Assembly (NCBI RefSeq): GCF_020164435.1
Contig: NZ_JAIUDQ010000009.1
Span: forward strand, 62,001 to 126,000
DNA length: 64,000 nt
Source of the DNA: Phyllobacterium lublinensis
GTDB lineage: Bacteria; Pseudomonadota; Alphaproteobacteria; Rhizobiales; Rhizobiaceae
Direction: 5' to 3'
The position numbers were made by a program, and so were the translations under genes. Below, piece after piece: positions 1 to 8,594 of the stretch. The notes below the pieces were generated by a model. That model did no database searches. It was not told the origin of the DNA and was given only the letters and a program-made list of their open reading frames with translations. Each line of letters opens with the position of its first letter. Position 1 is the first letter of the stretch.

Positions 1-180
1 GCCTGCAATGCTCCTGCTATTGGGCCAGCAGCGTTCAAAATAGGCCGCGCGATCTATGCGATTGTCGAGCGGGCTGGTGAAATGGAAATCCTCGGCGATC
101 AGCAGCTCGATTGCGGCCCGGTCCTTCGCCACATAGGCCTCATAGGTAGCCCGGGCGACCTCCGCCATATCCTTCGCCAT
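1..180 (-). CDS. NTF2-like / SnoaL-like protein, N-terminal part
   Basis: Sixty codons read leftward from ATG 178-180 and run off the window edge, so only the N-terminus is seen. It begins MAKDMAEVARATYEAYV and continues with an acidic-hydrophobic helix and the stretch ELLIAEDFHFTSPLDN. A helical start followed by (A/L)xDFxFxSPxD is typical of the NTF2-like superfamily (nuclear transport factor 2 / SnoaL-like), small alpha+beta barrels that bind or isomerise small molecules. A strong ribosome binding site (AGGGAGGAG) precedes the ATG; a second in-frame ATG lies four codons inside. The specific substrate cannot be inferred from this fragment. Family call fairly sure, function unknown. Confidence 0.7.
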   Translation of the reverse strand, partial: MAKDMAEVARATYEAYVAKDRAAIELLIAEDFHFTSPLDNRIDRAAYFERCWPNSRSIAG

Positions 181-306
181 ATCCCGCTCCTCCCTGTGAT
201 GATCCTATAATCGCGATCTGAGAGTGAAGGTTCCGAACAATCCTGCCACGCTTTGACAACCGGCCTGTGCGCGCTATATATCCGCCCTCCACCGGATGGA
301 GTCCTT

Positions 307-333
307 ATGTCTTCTCAGTCTGAGTCCCGCTAA
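307..333 (+). CDS. Possible 8-codon leader peptide MSSQSESR
   Basis: ATG 307-309 opens an eight-codon frame MSSQSESR ending in TAA 331-333, with GGAG at 298-301 in ribosome-binding position. It lies directly before a 10-bp hairpin in the leader of yjhX. Three serines and no run of one amino acid make classical attenuation by a single tRNA uncertain. It could instead be a chance frame; the good Shine-Dalgarno sequence and its position before the structured RNA are the only support. Confidence 0.35.
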   Translation: MSSQSESR

Positions 334-334
334 G

Positions 335-427
335 GCCCCAGCTTCCTTGAAAGTTGGGGCGTGAAAACAGGAGCCCCGCGCCGATAGCTCGGCGGCGGAT
401 GCGTTCACATGGGCTTTTGCCCGTTTT
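335..427 (+). promoter_or_regulatory. Structured leader RNA upstream of yjhX
   Basis: Three hairpins follow one another. A perfect 10-bp stem (one G-T pair) has arms 335-344 and 351-360 and a CCTTGA loop. A GCCGA/TCGGC stem lies around 380-393. A short GGGC-TTTT-GCCC stem (411-422) runs into GTTTT (423-427), like a weak terminator. GTGAA (361-365) can also pair with TTCAC (404-408), which gives a competing long-range fold. Mutually exclusive pairings ending in a terminator-like stem just before a start codon suggest a cis-regulatory element such as an attenuator or riboswitch. I do not recognise a named RNA family. Confidence 0.45.
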
Positions 428-443
428 CCTCAGGACTACAGAC

Positions 444-701
444 ATGGACATTTCGCGCGACGAACAGCGCATTCTTCACCTGCTCGCCCAGGGCGGCAAA
501 ATTCTGCTTAAAAAGGACGAGCGCAAGACCATTCACGAGATCATCTGCCTTACCCGCGATGGTTCGCGTTACATGGCCTGCGATCTGCGGCTGTTTCGCA
601 AGTTGAAACAGAAGCGCGCCATTGCCTCTGCCTGCGGTGGCCCTTACCGGGTCACCCGTCGCGGGCTGGAACTGGTGCGGGCAGAGCCCGACAATAGATA
701 G
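444..701 (+). CDS. yjhX: YjhX family protein (UPF0386)
   Basis: The 85-residue protein starts MDISRDEQRILHLLAQGG and ends GLELVRAEPDNR, which matches the YjhX/UPF0386 family over its full usual length (about 85 residues). The family is annotated as a putative toxin; its biochemical role is not established. The fold is expected to be a small winged-helix-like domain. The ATG at 444 is chosen over an upstream in-frame start at 354 because AGGA sits 8 bases upstream and the family begins here. No antitoxin gene is visible beside it. A structured leader precedes it, suggesting control at the RNA level. Confidence 0.85.
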   Translation: MDISRDEQRILHLLAQGGKILLKKDERKTIHEIICLTRDGSRYMACDLRLFRKLKQKRAIASACGGPYRVTRRGLELVRAEPDNR

Positions 702-746
702 GCAATGCCAACTTTCCCCACGGTGAGCGATCACCGTGGGGATTCG

Positions 747-1991
747 TCAAAAATCTTCCCGCTCCGGTATGCGTCCGAAAGCAATCTTCGAACCGATATA
801 ATTGCCCGGACCATTGACCGGACCCAGATTAAGCGCCTTCGACCCATGGCGGCTGCGAACCTTGTCGAGCATGTCCGACACGCGTTCCCACTGGCCCCGC
901 TGCTTCATCGTTTCGCCTGTGTCAAAGAGATCGTGGGTCGCCTCGTCCTCGCTGGAAAGTTCGTGCAGCACCACCGTGACCGTGCTGATGTTTCGCATCT
1001 CGCCCGATTTCACCAGTTTCTCGTGCAAACCATTGAGACAATTAAGGAAAGTGTGGTCATCCCGCGCCGGACGAAACTGGCCCTCCAGCGTCGCCCGGCT
1101 GTCGCGTCGCACCCCGACCGTATAGCTCAGGGCACCGGCGCGATAATGGGAGCGCCGCAGGCGGCGGGCAGCGCTCAGCGTCAGCAACCTTGCGCATTGC
1201 AGCACCCGTTCCGGCGCGCGCCAATCCGGCGGCAGGTTGCGGCCATGGCCGAACATGCGCTTGACCGTCTCGGGCTTTTCTACCGCATAACCATGCAGCG
1301 CCGACACGAAACGTTCGCCTTCAACGCTGTTCCAGATGGCGCGGGCGTGCTTTGGCGCAATGTCCCACAGGCCGCCAACGGTGGTGATCCCCGCCTCGCC
1401 CAAGCGCGCTTCCATACCCTTGGAAATGCCCGGCAGGTCACGTAATTCGAGTTGCAGCAGCCGTCCCGGCAGGTCAGCATGATCAAGCATGACGAAACCG
1501 TCCGGCTTGTCCATTTCCGCCGCGATCTTGGCCAGGAGCTCGTTGACGGAAATGCCGATGGAGCAGGTAAGTACGGGTCCGAACTCATCGCGCAAGCTGC
1601 GCTTGATCCGCTCGGCAAGCGCTCCCGCTTCGTGCGCCTCCGACGCCAGCAGACTGCAGGTGACTTCATCGATGGAACGGACGGCCGCGATGGGAACGCA
1701 ACGTTCGATGGTTTCCAGGATACGGTTATGCAGCTTCACATAGATGTCCGGCCGCGCCTCGATGAAGACAATGTCGGGGCATTTCTCCCTCGCCTCGCGC
1801 ACCGATGTCCCGGTCTTGATACCGAGAGGCTTGGCTTCGCGGCTTGCCGCAATCACACTCGTATGCGGTGAATCGAGCGGTACCACGGCCACCGGACGTC
1901 CCCGCAATGCCGGATTCAATTGCTGCTCGGCACTGGCAAAGAAGCTGTCGAAATCCAGATACAGCTTTTCGAGATGGGTCGGCTTGCGCAT
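747..1991 (-). CDS. Y-family DNA polymerase (DinB-like, divergent)
   Basis: A 414-residue translesion polymerase. The catalytic metal-binding region YLDFDSFFAS (D13, D15) and the second motif SIDE (D108, E109) are intact. A helix-hairpin-helix region (LRDLPGISKGM) and a C-terminal little-finger domain follow. After SIDE the usual (A/Y)FLD is replaced by VTCSL, so it belongs to a divergent DinB-like branch and not to the canonical DinB encoded at 55717-57054. It is not ImuB, because the catalytic acidic residues are kept. It follows recJ on the same strand but has its own promoter region, with a perfect SOS box 22 bases before the ATG. Expected role: error-prone bypass of lesions under LexA control. 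Confidence 0.88.
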   Translation of the reverse strand: MRKPTHLEKLYLDFDSFFASAEQQLNPALRGRPVAVVPLDSPHTSVIAASREAKPLGIKTGTSVREAREKCPDIVFIEARPDIYVKLHNRILETIERCVPIAAVRSIDEVTCSLLASEAHEAGALAERIKRSLRDEFGPVLTCSIGISVNELLAKIAAEMDKPDGFVMLDHADLPGRLLQLELRDLPGISKGMEARLGEAGITTVGGLWDIAPKHARAIWNSVEGERFVSALHGYAVEKPETVKRMFGHGRNLPPDWRAPERVLQCARLLTLSAARRLRRSHYRAGALSYTVGVRRDSRATLEGQFRPARDDHTFLNCLNGLHEKLVKSGEMRNISTVTVVLHELSSEDEATHDLFDTGETMKQRGQWERVSDMLDKVRSRHGSKALNLGPVNGPGNYIGSKIAFGRIPEREDF

Positions 1992-2012
1992 GGTTCACGG
2001 TTCTCAGGTTGA

Positions 2013-2027
2013 GAACAAAACTAGAAC
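2013..2027 (-). promoter_or_regulatory. LexA (SOS) box of the divergent Y-family polymerase
   Basis: On the plus strand the site reads GAAC-AAAACTA-GAAC; on the gene's strand it is GTTC-N7-GTTC, the established alphaproteobacterial LexA recognition sequence. It ends 22 bases before the polymerase ATG at 1991, within promoter distance. A GTTCTC/GAGAAC inverted repeat overlaps its start-proximal side (2000-2016). Confidence 0.85.
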
Positions 2028-2105
2028 ATATATTTCTAAGAAAGGGAACGGGGTTTTCAGACGACTTTTCAGAAACTGGCAAAATCCTGACAGAAATCCG
2101 GAAAC

Positions 2106-3896
2106 CTAAACGGCCTTGGCGGCGTCAATAATGCGGAATTGCGTACTGGTGGAGCCATTCCAGTGGTTGAGCGCCAAGTTGCCCGCAACATGCACGGATT
2201 GCCCTAACTCCTTGAAAAGAAAGTCTCCGAGTGGAGCTCCCTGTGCCCGGAAAGCAATGGCGTTGATGCGAGCACCGTCAGCGCCGGCCAGCGTAATCTT
2301 CACATGGGCGGTGCCCACCGTCCGCGCATCGACAAGCCGATGATGTGGCAGGACCAGCACCGGCTGCGCATGGCCGGAGCCGTAGGGACCGGCCTTCTCC
2401 AGCGTATCGAAGAGCGGAACAGTTGCACCCGCGGCACTGAGCGCGCCATCGATGGCGAGGGAAGCATTGCTGCGCAGTTCCCCGACCACTTCACTGGCAT
2501 GCTCTTCGAAAAACGCCCGCAAGGCGCCCAACTTGGGACGCTCGACTGTAATCCCGGCGGCCATGGCATGACCGCCACCCTTGACCAGCAATCCCTGCTC
2601 GACCGCAATGCGCACCAGCCTGCCGAGGTCGAAGCCATTGATCGAGCGGCCGGAACCACTGCCGGTGCCATTAGCGTTGAAGGCAATTGCGAAGGCCGGA
2701 CGGCGCGTCCGCTCCTTGAGCCGTGCCGCGATCAGTCCGACGATGCCGGGGTGCCAGTCGTCGCTGGCGGTCACGAGAATGGCCGGGCCAGCGCCAGCGG
2801 AAAGCTCAACCATCGCCTCGGCTTCCGCCTGCTCCAGCATGATGGTTTCCATGGCCTGGCGCTCCTGGTTGAGCCGATCGAGCTCCTCGGCAATGCGCAT
2901 GGCTTCGTTGGGGTCGTCGAGTGTCAGCAGCCTGGCTCCAAGACCGGCATCGCCGATGCGGCCACCCGCATTGATCCTCGGACCGACAAGATAGGCAAAA
3001 TGAAAGGCGTTCAGCGGCTCGCCGATGCGCGATACCCGCGCGAGTGCCGCCAGCCCGACATTCTGCTGCGCCCGCGCCACCAGGATCCCCTTGACCACGA
3101 ATGCCCTGTTGAGCTCCTTGAGGGGTACCACATCGCATACGGTTGCCAGAGCCACCAGATCGAGAAGCGCCAGGAGGTCCGGCGCCAGCACGCCTGTGGC
3201 AATATGCTGCTCTCGTATGGTGCGCAAGGTCTGCACAAGCGTAAGGAAAACCACGCCGGCGGCACACAGATGACCCTGCCCCGACAGATCATCCTCCCGA
3301 TTCGGATTGACCACCGCAAGCGCCGCAGCCGGCAGTTCGCCACCGACCTGGTGATGGTCGAGCACCACCACATCGGCTCCGGCTGCGCGCGCCGCCTCGA
3401 TGGCGACAGCGCTGTTGGTGCCGCAATCCACGGTAACGATCAGTGATGCATGTCCGGCAAGCTCCTGCATGGCCGCCGCATTGGGGCCATAGCCTTCAAA
3501 AATCCGGTCCGGGATATAAATCCGGTTCGCAATGCCATAATGGGTGAGAAAACGCGATAGGATTGCCGATGAACAAGCACCATCAACGTCATAATCACCG
3601 AAAATCGCCACCTTTTCCCGCCTGGCGATGGCGATGGCGATGCGCTCCGCCGCCCGGTTCATGTCGGTCAGGGATGCGGGGTCAGGCATGAGACCCTTGA
3701 TCGTGGGCTCCATGAAGGCGGCAGCCTCATCGAGGCCGACACCTCTTCCGGCAAGTACGCGTGTCACAAGATCGGGAAAGCCGTGATTTTGCGCCATGGC
3801 AAGCGCGATGTTCGCCTCGCGCTGCCCCAGCCGGTCGATCCATTTCAAACCGGTTGCCGATTGTTCCACGCCAAGGAAGAGCCGCTCAGATGTCAT
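2106..3896 (-). CDS. recJ: Single-stranded-DNA-specific exonuclease RecJ
   Basis: RecJ degrades single-stranded DNA 5' to 3' in recombinational repair and mismatch excision. The DHH-family motifs are in order and intact: FGDYDVDG (near residue 100), VDCG (near 157) and LDHH (near 181). The DHHA1 motif GGGHAMAAG lies in the C-terminal half, followed by the OB-like domain. Length (596 residues) is normal. The ATG at 3896 is used; an in-frame TTG at 3908 is an alternative, and neither has a strong ribosome binding site. Its position with glpX and hom upstream on the same strand is the usual rhizobial arrangement. Confidence 0.95.
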   Translation of the reverse strand: MTSERLFLGVEQSATGLKWIDRLGQREANIALAMAQNHGFPDLVTRVLAGRGVGLDEAAAFMEPTIKGLMPDPASLTDMNRAAERIAIAIARREKVAIFGDYDVDGACSSAILSRFLTHYGIANRIYIPDRIFEGYGPNAAAMQELAGHASLIVTVDCGTNSAVAIEAARAAGADVVVLDHHQVGGELPAAALAVVNPNREDDLSGQGHLCAAGVVFLTLVQTLRTIREQHIATGVLAPDLLALLDLVALATVCDVVPLKELNRAFVVKGILVARAQQNVGLAALARVSRIGEPLNAFHFAYLVGPRINAGGRIGDAGLGARLLTLDDPNEAMRIAEELDRLNQERQAMETIMLEQAEAEAMVELSAGAGPAILVTASDDWHPGIVGLIAARLKERTRRPAFAIAFNANGTGSGSGRSINGFDLGRLVRIAVEQGLLVKGGGHAMAAGITVERPKLGALRAFFEEHASEVVGELRSNASLAIDGALSAAGATVPLFDTLEKAGPYGSGHAQPVLVLPHHRLVDARTVGTAHVKITLAGADGARINAIAFRAQGAPLGDFLFKELGQSVHVAGNLALNHWNGSTSTQFRIIDAAKAV

Positions 3897-3972
3897 CCAA
3901 GCGTTCAATCATCCGGCAGGAATGAATGCAATGCTTCTAAAGATGTATCCAACGGCAATTACTGACAGTAGC

Positions 3973-4575
3973 TCAGTTTCCGGGCGGCAATGCGAGTTCA
4001 CTGACGGCCTGGGCCATGGATGAGGCGAAATCGGCAAGCTGCCGGTCAACGACGCCCTTCGAGCTGAGGCGGTAGTTCATGACCGGTTGTATGAGCATGT
4101 AACGGCCGAGCACGCCGGTGGCGCAGACCAGGAAATCGTCCTTCTTCTGCGGATCGTCTGAACTGACACAGGCCATCGCGCGGTTGCCATAGCTGACATT
4201 CGTCCGCACTGCGACCTGGTTGGGCTGGGTGCTATGATATTGGAACGCCTGGTCGAGCAGGCTGCGCACCACGGGATCGTCCGCCCCGTCCATGACGGGA
4301 TACATGCCCGCGACATTGCTCGCCCGGACACCGGTGATCGATACGATCGCACGGGCATCGACCCCAGCATATTCGGCTGTCGCGCTGAAATTCTGGGCGT
4401 CACTGGTGCGGTTGATGATCGTGAATGGTCCGGAGGTGTCGGGCAGTCCCACCAGAATGTCACTGGAACGATAGCCCTGAATCAGATCGAGATCAGCTTC
4501 CTGCGCACGCAACGGTGAGATTGCGGCCATACACAGGACCATTATACAACTGGCTAGTCCGTACCGGATATCCAT
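3973..4575 (-). CDS. Periplasmic protein of unknown function
   Basis: A 200-residue protein with a clear signal peptide: MDIRYGLASC, then a hydrophobic stretch, ending in a PLRAQEA cleavage-like site near residue 24. The mature part has no motif I recognise. It contains two cysteines (ACVSSDDP and LVCATGV) that could form a disulfide. An in-frame extension upstream of the chosen ATG would bury the signal peptide and is rejected. It lies between recJ and glpX on the same strand, behind the glpX terminator, so it is probably transcribed alone. Function unknown. Confidence 0.7.
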   Translation of the reverse strand: MDIRYGLASCIMVLCMAAISPLRAQEADLDLIQGYRSSDILVGLPDTSGPFTIINRTSDAQNFSATAEYAGVDARAIVSITGVRASNVAGMYPVMDGADDPVVRSLLDQAFQYHSTQPNQVAVRTNVSYGNRAMACVSSDDPQKKDDFLVCATGVLGRYMLIQPVMNYRLSSKGVVDRQLADFASSMAQAVSELALPPGN

Positions 4576-4667
4576 GGTTGTCCCATCGGAATGAATTCCT
4601 CTGAAATCAAAATAGCAAAAATCATTTGATCCCAATAGGGTACAGTCACAAATGCCATGGAATTGAT

Positions 4668-4702
4668 TAAAAGCAGCTGCCGGCCCCTCCTGGGACCGGC
4701 AG
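4668..4702 (-). terminator. Rho-independent terminator after glpX
   Basis: On the minus strand, stem CTGCCGG/CCGGCAG (arms 4696-4702 and 4677-4683) with extra CC/GG pairing in the loop is followed by CTGCTTTTAATC. It lies 25 bases past the glpX stop. Confidence 0.75.
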
Positions 4703-4726
4703 ATCAAGTCGATGTGGAGGCGTTGC

Positions 4727-5716
4727 TTACTGGAACTTGGCCATATCCTGATGTTTCGCCTTGATTTCGCGCACCGTTTGCGAATGTGAACGCATCACGA
4801 CGGTGTGGGTCTGGATATAGTCGCGCGCAAACTTGACGCCGGAAAGCAGATTGCCATCGGTAACGCCCGTCGCGGCAAAGAGCACATCGCCCTTGGCCAT
4901 CTCTTCCATCGTATAGAGCTTCTTCGGATCGCTGATGCCCATCTTGGCGGCTCGAGCGATCTTGTCGTCGCTGTTCAGCTGCAGGCGGCCCTGCATCTGG
5001 CCACCAATGCAGCGCAGCGCCGCAGCAGCCAGTACGCCCTCCGGCGCACCGCCAATGCCGATATAGATGTCAATTCCGGTTTCGTCCGGATCCGTGGTGT
5101 GGATCACGCCCGCCACATCGCCGTCGCCGATCAATCGTATGGCAGCGCCAGTCGCACGCACTTCCTCGATCAGGCGGGCGTGGCGCGGACGGTCCATGAT
5201 ACAGGCGGTGATTTCGTGGAGCGGAACGCCCTTGGCCTTGGCCACGGCCGTAATGTTTTCGATGGCCGGGGCATCCAGATTGATGATGCCTTTCGGATAT
5301 CCGGGGCCGACAGCAATTTTTTCCATATAGACATCAGGGGCATAGAGCAGATTGCCCTTTTCGGCGATCGCTATGACTGCCAGAGAGTTGGGCAGGTTCT
5401 TCGCGCAGATCGTGGTGCCTTCCAGGGGATCAAGCGCGATATCGACGGCTGGTCCGTTGCGTGTCCCGACCTCTTCGCCAATGTAGAGCATTGGTGCCTC
5501 GTCGCGCTCGCCTTCGCCGATCACGACCGTACCTGAGATCGGCAGCCGGTTGAGTTCCTGGCGCATGGCATCGACTGCAGCCTGATCGGCCGCCATCTCG
5601 TCGCCGCGGCCGCGCAAGCGCGCTGCAGCAACCGCGGCGCGCTCCGTTACGCGCACGAGTTCAAGGGTCAAGATACGATCGAGGCCTGCTTCGGTCTGGT
5701 CGGAAGTTTTCGGCAT
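4727..5716 (-). CDS. glpX: Class II fructose-1,6-bisphosphatase GlpX
   Basis: GlpX hydrolyses fructose-1,6-bisphosphate to fructose-6-phosphate in gluconeogenesis. The 329-residue protein has the family's metal and substrate motifs GEGERDEAP (67-75) and DPLEGT (96-101). The start MPKTSDQTEAGLDR is preceded by AGGAAA; an in-frame extension to 5749 has no ribosome binding site and is not family-like. It lies between hom and recJ, with a terminator just after it. Confidence 0.95.
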   Translation of the reverse strand: MPKTSDQTEAGLDRILTLELVRVTERAAVAAARLRGRGDEMAADQAAVDAMRQELNRLPISGTVVIGEGERDEAPMLYIGEEVGTRNGPAVDIALDPLEGTTICAKNLPNSLAVIAIAEKGNLLYAPDVYMEKIAVGPGYPKGIINLDAPAIENITAVAKAKGVPLHEITACIMDRPRHARLIEEVRATGAAIRLIGDGDVAGVIHTTDPDETGIDIYIGIGGAPEGVLAAAALRCIGGQMQGRLQLNSDDKIARAAKMGISDPKKLYTMEEMAKGDVLFAATGVTDGNLLSGVKFARDYIQTHTVVMRSHSQTVREIKAKHQDMAKFQ

Positions 5717-5894
5717 AATGTTTCCTGCTTTGGTGTCGACTTGCCGCATTCTGAATGAATGCAGCGCTGCTTAGCATGCGTATGCAAACCTTTTGTCAAA
5801 GTCGCAACCATGCGGCAAGGGCCGACGGGCAAGAAAAGCCTCCAGTCGAAAAAGCTAATCGATTAAACGGTGTAGCCGGGTTTTTAAATGAAAC

Positions 5895-7211
5895 TTACCC
5901 TGCTCGCTCGATGCGGATCATCTGCGGTTTGTCGGTCGCATGGCCGTCCTTGACGATACCTTCAAGGGCCTTCTTGACCGCGGCTTCGGTTGTCTCATGC
6001 GTGACGAGAATAACCGTTTTCGTTGCATCCGGCTGATTGTCCGCACTCTGGCGCTGCACGATCGATTCCAGCGAAATATCATTGTCGGCCATGCGCTTGG
6101 CGATGGCCGCGAACACGCCGGCACGGTCGTGCACGGTGAGGCGGATGAAGTAGCCGCCCTCGTGCGCACGCATCCTCGCCCGTTTGTAGGGCGCCAGCGC
6201 CCTGGCGGGGGTTCCGAAGACAGGACCGTGCTGGAAGCCAGGACGGCTTTTCGCAATGTCGGCGAGATCACCGATGACCGCAGATGCAGTCGCCGCGCCA
6301 CCTGCTCCAGGTCCGGACAAGAGGAGTTCACCGAGCAGGTCGGTCTCGATGGCAACGGCGTTGGTCACGCCGTGTACCTGGGCAATGACGGATTCGACGG
6401 GCACCATCGTCGGGTGGACACGCTGTTCAATGCCGCTGTCCGTCTTCAAGGCAACGCCGAGGAGCTTGATCCGGTACCCGAGTTCATCTGCAGCCTTGAT
6501 ATCGGCAAGCGAGATGTTGCTGATCCCCTCGAGATAGATGTCATCGGCGGAAATCTGCGTGCCAAAGGCCAGGCTGGTCAGGATCGCCAGCTTGTGGGCC
6601 GTATCATTGCCCTCGATATCGAAGGTGGGGTCCGCCTCTGCGTAGCCGAGCCGCTGCGCATCGGACAGACAGTCCTCAAAGGAGATACCCTCGTCCCACA
6701 TGCGCGTCAGGATGTAGTTGCATGTACCGTTCATGATGCCGTAGACGCGGGAAACCGTGTTGCCTGTCAGCGACTCACGCAGGGCCTTGATAACGGGAAT
6801 ACCGCCGGCAACTGCTGCCTCAAAGTTGAGAAGCACGCCCTTGTCTTCCGCGATCTTGGCAAGCGAGACGCCATGTTTGGCAAGGAGCGCCTTGTTGGCG
6901 GTAACAACGTGGCGCCCCGACCTCAATGCTGCCTCCACTGAAGCGCGCGCAGGGCCTTCGTCGCCGCCGATCAGTTCGATGAAGACATCGATGTTGTTGG
7001 ACTTGGCCAGAGCAACCGGATCGTCGAACCAGGTAGCGGATGAAAAATCTACCCCGCGATCACGCTTCTGGTCACGCGCTGACACAGCGGTCACGATGAT
7101 CTGCTTGCCGCACTGGCGGGTCAGCATCTCGCCCTTGTCACGCAATATTTTCAGGACCGAGGCACCAACAGTACCCAATCCGGCGATTCCCACGCGCAGC
7201 GCTTCACTCAT
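5895..7211 (-). CDS. hom: Homoserine dehydrogenase
   Basis: This enzyme reduces aspartate semialdehyde to homoserine, the branch point to threonine and methionine. The protein has 438 residues, the usual length for the ACT-containing form. The NAD(P)-binding motif GIAGLGTVG is at residues 8-16 and the family signature GIMNGTCNYIL in the middle. A C-terminal ACT domain (from about residue 350, GGYFIRLTVHDRAGVFAAIA) is expected to give feedback inhibition by threonine. An aminotransferase gene lies 72 bases upstream on the same strand. Confidence 0.95.
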   Translation of the reverse strand: MSEALRVGIAGLGTVGASVLKILRDKGEMLTRQCGKQIIVTAVSARDQKRDRGVDFSSATWFDDPVALAKSNNIDVFIELIGGDEGPARASVEAALRSGRHVVTANKALLAKHGVSLAKIAEDKGVLLNFEAAVAGGIPVIKALRESLTGNTVSRVYGIMNGTCNYILTRMWDEGISFEDCLSDAQRLGYAEADPTFDIEGNDTAHKLAILTSLAFGTQISADDIYLEGISNISLADIKAADELGYRIKLLGVALKTDSGIEQRVHPTMVPVESVIAQVHGVTNAVAIETDLLGELLLSGPGAGGAATASAVIGDLADIAKSRPGFQHGPVFGTPARALAPYKRARMRAHEGGYFIRLTVHDRAGVFAAIAKRMADNDISLESIVQRQSADNQPDATKTVILVTHETTEAAVKKALEGIVKDGHATDKPQMIRIERAG

Positions 7212-7238
7212 CGTTCAATTCCCTGAAATTTCGCTGAA

Positions 7239-7258
7239 GCGGCGCCGAACGGCGCCGC
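7239..7258. repeat. Perfect 8-bp hairpin between aminotransferase gene and hom
   Basis: GCGGCGCC (7239-7246) and GGCGCCGC (7251-7258) flank a GAAC loop in the 72-base gap. There is no T tract, so it may be an RNA-processing or partial-termination stem inside the transcript and not a full terminator. Confidence 0.5.
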
Positions 7259-7283
7259 GGATTCCGGTAAAACGCCCGTCGGA

Positions 7284-8501
7284 TCAGCGGCGCGCGTTCA
7301 ACGGAATGACGTTGTGCAGTTTTTCATCGGCGGTTGCAAGGAACCGCTTGAGGCTGCGGGCAGCCTGACGAATACGGTGTTCGTTCTCCACCAGGGCGAC
7401 ACGGATATAGTCGTCTCCGTGCTCTCCAAAGCCGATGCCGGGAGCAACGGCAACGTCGGCGTGCTCGATCAGCAGCTTTGAAAATTCAAGCGAGCCGAGG
7501 CTGCGGAACTTTTCCGGGATCGGCGCCCACGCGAACATGGTTGCAGCCGGCGCGGGGATCTCCCATCCGGCGCGGCCGAAGCTTTCGACCAGCACATCGC
7601 GGCGATGCCTGTAAACGTTTCGCACTTCAGCAATATCCGAGCCATCACCGTTCAAGGCTGCCGCGGCAGCAACCTGGATCGGCGTGAACGCGCCATAGTC
7701 GAGATAGGACTTGACCCGCGTCAGCGCCGAGATAAGCCGCTCATTGCCGACGGCAAATCCCATGCGCCAGCCCGGCATGGAGAAAGTCTTCGACATGGAG
7801 GTGAATTCAACCGCGACGTCGATCGCTCCAGGGACCTGCAGCACCGAGGGCGGCGGCGCACCGTCGAAATAAATCTCCGAATAGGCCAGATCGGACAGAA
7901 TGATGATCTCATTCTTGCGCGCGAACGCCACGACGTCCTTGTAGAAATCCAGAGATGCCACATGGGCGGTCGGATTGGACGGATAGTTCAGGATCAGGGC
8001 AAGCGGCTTGGGGATCGAATGGCGAATGCCGCGCTCAAGCGCCGGAATGAAGTGGTCGTCCGGCTTGGCCGGAACCGACCGAATGACACCGCCCGACATG
8101 ATGAAGCCGAAAGCGTGAATGGGATAGGTCGGATCGGGGCAGAGCACGACGTCGCCTGGCGCTGTGATTGCCTGCGCCATGTTGGCAAAGCCTTCCTTGG
8201 AGCCGAGAGTCGCAACGACCTGCGTATCGGGATTAAGCTTCACCCCGAACCGTCGCTCGTAATAGGATGCCTGCGCCCGGCGCAGCCCCGGGATACCCTT
8301 GGACGCCGAATAGCGGTGCGTGCGGGGATCCTGAACGGCCTCGCAAAGCTTGTCGACAATGCTCTGTGGCGTCGGCAGGTCCGGATTGCCCATGCCAAGG
8401 TCGATAATGTCCGCACCCGCCGCTCGCGCGCTCGCCTTGAGGCGATTCACCTGTTCGAAAACATAAGGTGGGAGGCGGCGAACTTTATGAAATTCTTCCA
8501 T
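7284..8501 (-). CDS. Class I/II PLP aminotransferase (AlaC / LL-DAP aminotransferase-like)
   Basis: A 405-residue fold-type I aminotransferase. The PLP lysine is K238 in SMSKTFSMPGWR. The motifs NYPSNPT (172-178) and the D204/Y207 pair that contact the cofactor are present. The N-terminal MEEFHKVRRLPPYVFEQV matches proteins annotated either LL-diaminopimelate aminotransferase or glutamate-pyruvate (AlaC) transaminase; the sequence alone does not separate these. The ATG at 8501 is preferred over an unconserved extension to 8561. Neighbouring hom supports a role in amino acid synthesis. Confidence 0.88.
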   Translation of the reverse strand: MEEFHKVRRLPPYVFEQVNRLKASARAAGADIIDLGMGNPDLPTPQSIVDKLCEAVQDPRTHRYSASKGIPGLRRAQASYYERRFGVKLNPDTQVVATLGSKEGFANMAQAITAPGDVVLCPDPTYPIHAFGFIMSGGVIRSVPAKPDDHFIPALERGIRHSIPKPLALILNYPSNPTAHVASLDFYKDVVAFARKNEIIILSDLAYSEIYFDGAPPPSVLQVPGAIDVAVEFTSMSKTFSMPGWRMGFAVGNERLISALTRVKSYLDYGAFTPIQVAAAAALNGDGSDIAEVRNVYRHRRDVLVESFGRAGWEIPAPAATMFAWAPIPEKFRSLGSLEFSKLLIEHADVAVAPGIGFGEHGDDYIRVALVENEHRIRQAARSLKRFLATADEKLHNVIPLNARR

Positions 8502-8594
8502 AGGGTTGGGTCCGGTCAAAATGGGTTGAATGTGCGCGTGCGCTATACACCCAATCGGCACGCCGGTCGAGCTATCATTATGCCTGATGCCGGA

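Noticed and set aside
705..1445. 246-codon frame on the plus strand
   Set aside because: Lies antisense to the Y-family polymerase gene; no recognisable motif and typical arginine/histidine-rich shadow composition of GC-rich DNA.
2304..3446. 380-codon plus-strand frame
   Set aside because: Antisense shadow of recJ, low-complexity composition, no start signal.
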